Of a stretch of DNA of 64,000 nt, positions 33,305-40,080 are shown piece after piece. Under the pieces are notes generated by a model, which was not told the origin of the DNA, made no database searches, and saw nothing but the letters and a program-made list of their open reading frames with translations. Source of the DNA: CAZIJH01 sp964539655 (GTDB taxonomy: Archaea; Aenigmatarchaeota; Aenigmatarchaeia; CG10238-14; SCSR01); the NCBI GenBank assembly GCA_964539655.1, contig CAZIJH010000005.1, forward strand, positions 1 to 64,000, in the 5' to 3' direction. Position 1 is the first letter of the stretch. Every line of letters starts with the position of its first letter. Both the position numbers and the translations under genes were made by a program.

Positions 33305-34032
33305 TTTATCTTTTTCTTAAGCAATTGAAATTGCGGCTTGCTTTCCAATCTGCTTCTTTTGAGGTATCCTACGACGACGTTCATTATCTTTATCCAATCT
33401 TTAGGATTGGTTACAAGCTTGCTATTACCCAAACCGCCGCCTCTTTTCAAATGTGGTATTGCGACTTCTTTGATGACAAATTCTTCTTCTATTGCTTTCA
33501 CATTCATTTCAGCTTCGATTTCGAAACCATTACTCTTCAGATTCAATTTATCCCAGTCCTTTCTTCTCATGACTCTGAATCCGGCCAATGGGTCTCTCAC
33601 ATACAATCCTATCATCTGGAAAATTGGTCTGATTGACGCACCATACAATTTGAAAATTCTTCTGGTCATCATGTCGTCGGATTTGAAATCTTTCATTGCT
33701 CTGCAACCGAAAACTATGTTCGCTTTTTGTAGTTTTTCCAGTAATTTTGGAATATAGGCAGGAGGATCAGTGCCGTCGCCGTCTAAGAATATCAATATAT
33801 CTCCTTTGCTGCGTTTTACGCCGGTTTTCATCGCTCGTCCTTTGCCCGACTTTTTTTCGTGTATAACTTTCACGCCCAATCTTTCGGCAATTTCGCGCGT
33901 CATATCGTTTGAATTGTCGACGACAACAATTTCAGAGGATTTTGCAATAGTTCTAGGGATTGAACAGATTACCTTAGCGATGGATTCCTCTTCGTTCTTT
34001 GTTGGGATTATGATGCTGTATTTTAGTCTCAT
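33274..34032 (-). CDS. Glycosyltransferase family 2, polyprenyl-phosphate sugar synthase-like
   Basis: 252 residues. SIIIPTKNEEESIAKVI opens a GT-A domain, VVDNSNDMT and FLDGDGTDPP (DxD-type metal site) follow, and DPLAGFRVMRRKDWDKL is the motif of DPM1/DPG-synthase-like enzymes that make dolichyl- or polyprenyl-phosphate sugars. The basic C-terminus lacks the C-terminal membrane helices some members have. It could supply lipid-linked sugars to the neighbouring transferases or to N-glycosylation. Confidence 0.88.
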   Translation of the reverse strand: MRLKYSIIIPTKNEEESIAKVICSIPRTIAKSSEIVVVDNSNDMTREIAERLGVKVIHEKKSGKGRAMKTGVKRSKGDILIFLDGDGTDPPAYIPKLLEKLQKANIVFGCRAMKDFKSDDMMTRRIFKLYGASIRPIFQMIGLYVRDPLAGFRVMRRKDWDKLNLKSNGFEIEAEMNVKAIEEEFVIKEVAIPHLKRGGGLGNSKLVTNPKDWIKIMNVVVGYLKRSRLESKPQFQLLKKKINQLLSSKIFL

Positions 34033-34145
34033 CTTATTTTAATGCAGATTACAACATTTAAATTTAGCAACTTATTCAGGAAATCTGAAATGAAAAAGTA
34101 AATGTTTTTATATACTATTTGTCCAAAATACATTAAGAAAATGTT

Positions 34146-35000
34146 ATGAATTTCAATTTTTTGACGGTTTTATATCGTCTTTACCGCCCTACAAGTTCGT
34201 TGAATCATCTTGCATTCGTTTTAATTCCGTTCATGTTTTATTTCCCTAATTTAATCGGATTGTTTTTTGTATTGTTTGTAGCAGCATTAGGATTCTTCTC
34301 CATTTTTGGTATAAATCAATTTGTCGATAGGGATGTTGATAAATTCGAAAAGACAAAACGAAAAGGGAATCCGTTTCTTTCTTCGAAATTGAAAGATGGC
34401 CACGCCATTTTTTACATACTTGGAATTGCCTTTTTGTCAATCGTATTTTCATTATATTTTTTTGGAACTTTTGCCACAGTTTTTCTCGTACTTATGATTA
34501 TTTTTGGATTTTTGTATTCAATGCCGCCATTCAGATTTAAATCAAAATTTATTTTGGATATTTTAGGACATGGCCTGTTTGCAGTCTTTGCCACAATTTT
34601 CGTATTCTACGCATTTTCAATTGATGTGCAATATCTATTTTTGTCATTGTTGATCACATTCATCGCATCTACGTATTTCGAATTAGCGAATGAAATTGAC
34701 GATTATAAGTCTGATAAAAAAGCAGGATTTAGGACTACAGTAATTGGTATAGGCTTGAAAAAAAGTCGCATTCTATTTCTTTTATCGTTGATGTCATTTT
34801 ATCTTTTGATTATTTTTTCAACATTTCAGATTTCGAGAGATGTGGCATTTGTATTTTTAATAATTTCCGCATTGCATATGGTCTTGCTCTATAACAAATT
34901 ACGCAATAATGATAAAATTACCTTTACTAGCAGAGAAATAAATTTTCCATTGAATGTATTCTTTGCATGGTTGATAATTAGAATAATTTTTGCGATTTGA
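34146..35000 (+). CDS. UbiA-family prenyltransferase
   Basis: 284 residues with about eight transmembrane helices. INQFVDRDVDKFEKTKRKGNP holds the first Asp-rich motif (NxxxDxxxD) and ELANEIDDYKSDKKAGFRT the second. Family members attach polyprenyl chains to aromatic rings, glycerol (DGGGP synthase for archaeal lipids) or phosphoribose. Its position in a glycan cluster next to a polyprenyl-sugar synthase leaves both membrane-lipid and lipid-carrier roles open. Very AT-rich. Confidence 0.88.
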   Translation: MNFNFLTVLYRLYRPTSSLNHLAFVLIPFMFYFPNLIGLFFVLFVAALGFFSIFGINQFVDRDVDKFEKTKRKGNPFLSSKLKDGHAIFYILGIAFLSIVFSLYFFGTFATVFLVLMIIFGFLYSMPPFRFKSKFILDILGHGLFAVFATIFVFYAFSIDVQYLFLSLLITFIASTYFELANEIDDYKSDKKAGFRTTVIGIGLKKSRILFLLSLMSFYLLIIFSTFQISRDVAFVFLIISALHMVLLYNKLRNNDKITFTSREINFPLNVFFAWLIIRIIFAI

Positions 35001-35127
35001 ATTTCGAATTGTATTCAATTTATATGCATGTGTTTACAAATTATTTTCAGTGAACGTGATGCCCTGCCAATTTGCTTGATTAAACGTTTAACAAATCCTT
35101 GTCTAGTTTTCCTTTCAGATAGTTTTA

Positions 35128-35166
35128 ATGGACAGAGTGGGAATTCTAATTACCGGAGACGAATAA
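35128..35166 (+). CDS. Possible 12-codon leader peptide before pheS
   Basis: MDRVGILITGDE, stopping five bases before the PheRS alpha start. It contains no Phe codon, so it is not a classical attenuator peptide. Its end includes the GGAG element that could serve pheS. May be fortuitous. The rest of 35001-35127 shows no gene. Confidence 0.25.
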   Translation: MDRVGILITGDE

Positions 35167-35170
35167 AGTT

Positions 35171-36433
35171 ATGAGCGAATACAGGCTTACCAATGAGGGG
35201 AAGGAGTATCTCGAGCATGGTTTACCTGAGAAGAATCTCGTCGAATTGCTGAAGTCTGGTCCTGAGAATTTCGACAAACTGAAATCGAAAATAAAAAATT
35301 TCCCGATCGCGCTCCAATGGGCGAAAAAGAAAAATTTGATCGAGACGAAAGACGGGAAGTTTTCCTTGGTTGCAAAGAAAATAGAATTTCCGGAACAGGA
35401 TGCTTTGGAAAAGATCTCCAGAAACGAGGAAGTAAGCGAAGAAATTCTGAATGTGCTTTTGCAAAGAAAACTCGTTGAAAAGATCCAGGTTGAAGCCGAG
35501 AAATTCGCGAAAGAGATCGAAGGAAAAGAAATCACGAATCTCACTCCGGAAATTTTGAAGAACGGCTTGTGGAAAAAGGTGAAGCTGTTGGAGTACGATG
35601 TCGACGTCCCTCCGCAGAAAATCCAGCAAGGAAAGATTCATCCATACAGGCAGGTTCTTGACGAAGTCCGCGAAAGATTCGTGGGATTGGGGTTCAAGGA
35701 AATGATTAATCCACTTGTAGAAATGAGTTTTTGGAATTTCGACGCTCTGTTCGTCCCGCAGGACCATCCTGCGCGCAGCTGGCACGACGCATTCATGATA
35801 AAGGGAATGAAGAGCGGAAAAATTTTGGACAAAGAGTTGTGGAAACGCGTCGAACAAACTCACAAAGACGGTTGGATAACTGGAAGCAGGGGATGGGGAG
35901 GGCAATGGAATGTCAAAGATGCTCAGACGGTTCTTGCAAGAAGCCACGACACCGGAGCTTCCGCTCACGCGTTGTATGGTTTGAAAAAGGAAGATTTGCC
36001 CGCGAAAATATTTTTCATCAGTCGTGTTTTCAGGCCCGACGTGATTGACGCCAAGCATCTGATAGAATTCGACCAATGCGGTGGAATAGTTGTCGGAGAG
36101 GGGCTGACTCTTAAGAATTTGCTCGGGTATCTGAAAGAAATTGCGCTGGCTGCGACAGGCGCTGAGAAAGTGAGATTCAAGCCAAGTTATTTCCCGTTCA
36201 CAGAGCCGAGCGTCGAAGGCTATGCGTATCATCCAAAACTTGGATGGTACGAATTCGGAGGAGCGGGAATTTTCAGGCCGGAGTTGACAGCCCCGTTGGG
36301 AATCGAGGTTCCTGTTTTGGCCTGGGGGCTGGGAATAGGAAGGCTTGCCATGATTAAAATGAAAAGCGACGACATACGCGACCTGTTCTCGGACAATGTC
36401 GAATGGCTGAGGCAGAAATCTCTTGTAAGGTGA
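35171..36433 (+). CDS. pheS: Phenylalanyl-tRNA synthetase alpha subunit
   Basis: 420 residues. An N-terminal winged-helix-like region (1-95, MSEYRLTNEGKEYLEHGL) typical of archaeal/eukaryal PheRS, then the class II catalytic core: PYRQVLDEVRERFVGLGF (motif 1), RVFRPDVIDAKHLIEFDQ (motif 2) and GLGIGRLAMIK (motif 3). It forms the (alpha-beta)2 enzyme with the next gene; its TGA stop lies inside the pheT ribosome-binding site. Confidence 0.96.
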   Translation: MSEYRLTNEGKEYLEHGLPEKNLVELLKSGPENFDKLKSKIKNFPIALQWAKKKNLIETKDGKFSLVAKKIEFPEQDALEKISRNEEVSEEILNVLLQRKLVEKIQVEAEKFAKEIEGKEITNLTPEILKNGLWKKVKLLEYDVDVPPQKIQQGKIHPYRQVLDEVRERFVGLGFKEMINPLVEMSFWNFDALFVPQDHPARSWHDAFMIKGMKSGKILDKELWKRVEQTHKDGWITGSRGWGGQWNVKDAQTVLARSHDTGASAHALYGLKKEDLPAKIFFISRVFRPDVIDAKHLIEFDQCGGIVVGEGLTLKNLLGYLKEIALAATGAEKVRFKPSYFPFTEPSVEGYAYHPKLGWYEFGGAGIFRPELTAPLGIEVPVLAWGLGIGRLAMIKMKSDDIRDLFSDNVEWLRQKSLVR

Positions 36434-36435
36434 TC
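36427..36435 (+). promoter_or_regulatory. Shine-Dalgarno of pheT containing the pheS stop
   Basis: AAGGTGATC includes the pheS TGA (36431-36433) and ends two bases before ATG 36438. It matches the complement of the archaeal 16S 3' end and couples alpha and beta subunit synthesis. Confidence 0.7.
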
Positions 36436-36437
36436 GG

Positions 36438-38075
36438 ATGCCGACAATAACATATGACAAAAAAGATTTGCTGAAATTGATTGGAAAAAAACTTTCAGAC
36501 GAGCAGTTGGAAGAAGCTGTCAGTCTTGTCAAGCCGAATGTTGAAAACATCACGGCCGCCGAGATTACAATTGAGCACACTGCAGACAGGCCCGACCTGT
36601 TCGGAATCGAAGGCATGGCAAGAGCAATCGCCAATTATCTTGGGATTAAAACAGGATTGCAAAAATATTCTTCGTCCGATTCCGGAATATCTGTCAAGGT
36701 CGATTCTGTTCCTGTCAGGCAGCATGTCGCTTGCGCAGTCGTCAGGAATCTGAAGTTGACCGACGAACTGATAAAAAGCCTCATGAACATCCAGGAAATT
36801 CTTCACCAGACGTTCGGCAGGAAAAGGAAGAAGATAGCAATCGGCGTCCACGATCTGGACAAGATCAAGCCGCCAATCAAGTATCTCGGATTTTCCCGGG
36901 AAGCGAAAATGATTCCGCTGGAATTTAATCACGAGATGACGTTGCGCGAAGTCTTGGAAAAAGTTCCGAAAGGGATCGAGTACGGCCATATAATAGAATC
37001 CGCGAAATTCTGGCCGGTGTTCGTTGACGAGGAAGGCATATTCAGCCTGCCTCCGATAATAAATTCCGACAGGACAAAGGTGACCAAGCAGACGAAGAAT
37101 CTTTTCATCGAACTTACCGGCACCGATAAGAATTCGGTCATGCAGACGCTGAACATAATCGTCATGAATCTTGCAGACCGCGGAGCGAAAATAGAGTCCG
37201 TCAAACTGAAGTACGGAGCGAAAAGTGAAGTTACTCCCGATCTTAACGAGTCGGTCGTTGAGGTCGAAAAGAAAATGATTAGCAGAATTATCGGGATAAA
37301 TTTGAGCGGCAAGGAAATGATTTCGTTTCTGAAAAGAATGGGATACAGCGCTGTCGATGCCGAGACAAAATTAGAGGTAATCGCCCCCTGCTACAGGGCG
37401 GACATACTGCATCCGGTTGACGTTATTGAAGACATAGCTATCGCATACGGCTACAATAATTTTACTCCACAGCTCCCCAATGTTGCGACTGTCGGCGCAG
37501 CGCATCCGCTGGAAAAGCTGTGCGAGAAGATAAGGATGTCTATGGTCGGTTTTGGCTTTCTTGAAATTATGAGACCGGTTCTTACGAACATCTCGGATCA
37601 GTTCGGTAAGATGAACATTGCAAATGAAAAAATAGTTGAAATAGAAAATCCTGTATCGGAAGATTACAGTTTCATGAGAACGTGTCTGCTGCCAAGCGTG
37701 ATGAAGGTTCTCGCAGCCAACAAGCACGTCGAGTATCCGCAGAATATTTTTGAAATAGGAGACGTGGTCAAGATTGACGAAAAGGAAGAAACTGGAACAA
37801 AGACAATCAGAAAAATTTGCGGAGTTTTATGTCATAACAGGGCTGGATTCGCGGAAATAAAATCTGTAGTCGATTCTCTTCTTAAAAATCTGGAAGTCGG
37901 CTATCATTTGGAAAAATTGGATCATCCAAGTTACGTCAAAGGCAGAGCGGCAAATATCTTTGTGAACAAAAAACTCGTCGGCAGCTTCGGCGAAATAAAT
38001 CCGAAAGTTTTGGAAAATTGGGAAATGGAAATGCCTGCGGCTTCGTTCGAAATTGATGTAGAGAATGTTTTGTAA
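36438..38075 (+). CDS. pheT: Phenylalanyl-tRNA synthetase beta subunit
   Basis: 545 residues, the archaeal/eukaryal short type. MPTITYDKKDLLKLIG starts the B1 domain; IEHTADRPDLFGIEGMARAI is the conserved B1/B5 phrase, the B3/B4 tRNA-binding core (VRNLKLTDELIKSLM) and VIEDIAIAYGYNNF of B5 follow. The stop codon abuts the run of ten Ns, so the coding sequence is complete but its downstream context is not certain. Confidence 0.95.
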   Translation: MPTITYDKKDLLKLIGKKLSDEQLEEAVSLVKPNVENITAAEITIEHTADRPDLFGIEGMARAIANYLGIKTGLQKYSSSDSGISVKVDSVPVRQHVACAVVRNLKLTDELIKSLMNIQEILHQTFGRKRKKIAIGVHDLDKIKPPIKYLGFSREAKMIPLEFNHEMTLREVLEKVPKGIEYGHIIESAKFWPVFVDEEGIFSLPPIINSDRTKVTKQTKNLFIELTGTDKNSVMQTLNIIVMNLADRGAKIESVKLKYGAKSEVTPDLNESVVEVEKKMISRIIGINLSGKEMISFLKRMGYSAVDAETKLEVIAPCYRADILHPVDVIEDIAIAYGYNNFTPQLPNVATVGAAHPLEKLCEKIRMSMVGFGFLEIMRPVLTNISDQFGKMNIANEKIVEIENPVSEDYSFMRTCLLPSVMKVLAANKHVEYPQNIFEIGDVVKIDEKEETGTKTIRKICGVLCHNRAGFAEIKSVVDSLLKNLEVGYHLEKLDHPSYVKGRAANIFVNKKLVGSFGEINPKVLENWEMEMPAASFEIDVENVL

Positions 38076-38085
38076 NNNNNNNNNN
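38076..38085. other. Assembly gap (10 N)
   Basis: Ten undetermined bases placed directly after the pheT stop. Such fixed-length runs usually denote a scaffold join of unknown true size, so genes left and right may not be neighbours. Confidence 0.98.
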
Positions 38086-38122
38086 TTTGTAATTTATATT
38101 TGTCATTAGCAATCTTTTTTAT

Positions 38123-39034
38123 ATGGAAGGAAAAAATAAAATTGTTGTTACGCAAGACGTAGGAATATTTGAGGATCAAATCGAACGTCTGAAATCTTTA
38201 GGTCGTGTTAAATTTTATAATGATTTAGCGAATTCTCCGGAAGAATGGTTGGAACGATGCAAAGAAGCGGACATCGTATGTAGCGGTAAATTTGGCTTAA
38301 AAGAAAAAATTTATGATTTGTCTAATGTGTTTATAGCTCTTCCATTTGTTGGAATCGGATGGTTGGATAAAGAAAAATTAAAAAAGAAAAATATTACAGT
38401 TTCTTATTGTCCTGGATGCAATAAGGATGCTGTATCTGAATGGATTATCGGTATGATGTTGAATCTTTTGCGAAAATTTCCAAACTTTATCAACGTTAAA
38501 ATTTTAAAAGAGAAACTACCTGAAACAACTTTAAGTTTGACAAAGAAGAAAATTACAATTTTGGGAAAAGGTAACGTTGGTTCTCGTGTAGGTAAAATTT
38601 GTCAGTCGTTTGATATGGATGTTAAATTCTTTTCGAGAGGGGAAAATATTGTCGAATCTGTAAGGGATTCGGATATTGTTGTTGATTGCCTTAGTTCGAA
38701 CTCCACAACCAAAAATATTTTGGACAAAAGTTTTTTCAATTCTTTGAAAAGAGGTTCTTATTTTATTTCGGTTACAGGTCATGAGATCTGGGATGGGAAC
38801 GCTTTGCTCGAATCTTTAGACAAAAATATTCTTGCTGGCGCAGCTCTTGATATGGGTAGCATTCAAACCGGAGATGTTAATGACACTTTATATCAAAAGT
38901 TTCTTAAAAATCCCAAAATTTTGGTTACGCCACATATAGCATATAGAACAGATGTTACTTCAAGAGTGGCGAATGATATGATGATCGATAATATAGAAGC
39001 TTGGTTAAAAGGAAATCCGACAAATATTCTGTAA
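38123..39034 (+). CDS. D-2-hydroxyacid dehydrogenase homologue lacking catalytic residues
   Basis: 303 residues. NAD-binding TILGKGNVGSRVGKI and PHIAYRT at the end are typical, but the Arg of the usual NxARG phrase is replaced (SVTGHEIWDG) and the Glu after the DVF phrase is absent (DMGSIQTGD); only the His of PHIA remains. It is therefore probably not a standard dehydrogenase and could be a sensor, a ligand-binding protein or an enzyme of altered chemistry. AT-rich and located just after the scaffold gap. A catalytically complete paralogue is at 8542. Confidence 0.8.
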   Translation: MEGKNKIVVTQDVGIFEDQIERLKSLGRVKFYNDLANSPEEWLERCKEADIVCSGKFGLKEKIYDLSNVFIALPFVGIGWLDKEKLKKKNITVSYCPGCNKDAVSEWIIGMMLNLLRKFPNFINVKILKEKLPETTLSLTKKKITILGKGNVGSRVGKICQSFDMDVKFFSRGENIVESVRDSDIVVDCLSSNSTTKNILDKSFFNSLKRGSYFISVTGHEIWDGNALLESLDKNILAGAALDMGSIQTGDVNDTLYQKFLKNPKILVTPHIAYRTDVTSRVANDMMIDNIEAWLKGNPTNIL

Positions 39035-39037
39035 ATT

Positions 39038-39811
39038 TTATTTTCCAATCCAATTCAGCAGATTGTCAAGCAAACCAAATGAGACAGGTCTCTTGTAAGT
39101 GAATTCCCTTCCGTCTATCGTGTGTGCAAGCCTGTTGAATTCTACTGCAGCGGGCGAATGCATCTCGTAGCTTGTCAATGGCTTTTTCATGTGGATTGAT
39201 TGAGGAATCTTCAGGTCGGCCGGTATTTCAGAAATCACCCTGTGTCCGACTGTCTTTTCGATTTCGGTCTTCGTCAGCTCTTCCCATTTTCCTCTGACAC
39301 GGTTCACCACGATGCCGATTATCCTTTTGTTTAAATTTTCAGCGAGCTTCGCTGTCTTCAGCGCATCCGCTACAGAAGGAAGATCGGGATTTGTAATAAG
39401 CAGAATTTCGTCCGCAGCCTGTATTGTTGACACGGCTTCTCTTCCGAGGCCGGCCGCCGAATCCAAAATTATGTAATCCGCCTTGCCGTAGAGCCCGAGA
39501 ATTTTCGAAGGAAGTTTCCCTATGTCGACGTTAGCCAGATCTTTGACGCTCATGCTTGCAGGAATTACCTTGAATCCGAGAGGATGGGCATAGCACACGT
39601 TCTCAATTTTCGTGTCTCCGCGCAGAGCGTCGTGCAATGTTTTATCAGAAAGGTGGCATCCGAGCTGCAATCCAAGGTTGGGAGTCGTAACGTATCCGTC
39701 AACAGCAATGACCTCGTTTCCCAAATTCGCAAGGGACATTGACAGGTTTGAGACAAGAGTCGTCTTTCCGACGCCTCCCTTACCTCCGATGACGCCGATA
39801 ATTCGAGTCAT
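39038..39811 (-). CDS. minD: MinD/ParA-family ATPase
   Basis: 257 residues. Deviant Walker A GGKGGVGKTT near the N-terminus, DGYVTTPNLGLQLG switch I region, and ILDSAAGLGREAV Walker B. ILLITNPDLPSVADALKTAKLAE is typical of archaeal MinD. C-terminal amphipathic helix LLDNLLNWIGK could tether it to the membrane, as in MinD. Archaeal MinD proteins position cellular machinery rather than a Z-ring in most species. Convergent with the degenerate dehydrogenase (gap 3 bases). Confidence 0.9.
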   Translation of the reverse strand: MTRIIGVIGGKGGVGKTTLVSNLSMSLANLGNEVIAVDGYVTTPNLGLQLGCHLSDKTLHDALRGDTKIENVCYAHPLGFKVIPASMSVKDLANVDIGKLPSKILGLYGKADYIILDSAAGLGREAVSTIQAADEILLITNPDLPSVADALKTAKLAENLNKRIIGIVVNRVRGKWEELTKTEIEKTVGHRVISEIPADLKIPQSIHMKKPLTSYEMHSPAAVEFNRLAHTIDGREFTYKRPVSFGLLDNLLNWIGK

Positions 39812-39864
39812 AGAACAATTATAATTAATTTTCAGAGTTTAAAGATATGTGTCTTGAATAATTG

Positions 39865-39956
39865 TGACCCCGGAGGGATTTGAACCCTCGACCGTCACCT
39901 TAGAAGGTTCAGCCTTTTTACAGTGTGCTGCTCTGTCCAAGCTGAGCTACGGGGCC
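39865..39956 (-). tRNA. tRNA-Arg (UCU) with non-canonical intron at 30/31
   Basis: On the minus strand the acceptor is GGCCCCG/CGGGGTC with discriminator A, D-arm GCTC/GAGC, and T-arm GAGGG-TTCAAAT-CCCTC. The anticodon stem can only form if 17 bases are removed (39908-39924). The mature stem is then GCACC/GGTGA (27-43 is G-A), the loop CTTCTAA and anticodon TCT (39902-39904). Without the intron it is 75 bases long. No encoded CCA. Confidence 0.88.
39908..39924 (-). other. tRNA intron (17 nt), position 30/31
   Basis: Bulge-helix-bulge fold: central helix CAGC/GCTG, 5' bulge ACA and 3' bulge AAC each cut after the second base, leaving ACTGTAAAAAGGCTGAA as intron. Non-canonical position. Confidence 0.75.
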
Positions 39957-40080
39957 TTTTGATAAAAAAGATTTAAACTCTATAGATAAAAATATCTTAA
40001 AAAGGTTGCTTGCAATACTCGATGTCTAATAAAAAGATAGTAATTATACTTTGGCAATCAAATCTTTGTAAGTGCTCTTT

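Noticed and set aside
35128..35166. Classical Phe attenuator peptide upstream of pheST
   Set aside because: The 12-codon frame has no Phe codon and no terminator-type hairpin is apparent.
35222..36634. 470-codon open frame antisense to PheRS alpha
   Set aside because: It lies opposite a well-supported synthetase gene, encodes a low-complexity Phe/Arg/Ser-rich sequence without domains and reflects codon bias of the real gene.
39902..39908. Reading the tRNA at 39865-39956 as amber (CTA) or Tyr (GTA) tRNA
   Set aside because: Neither gives a paired anticodon stem; removing the 17-base intron gives a consistent tRNA-Arg(UCU).
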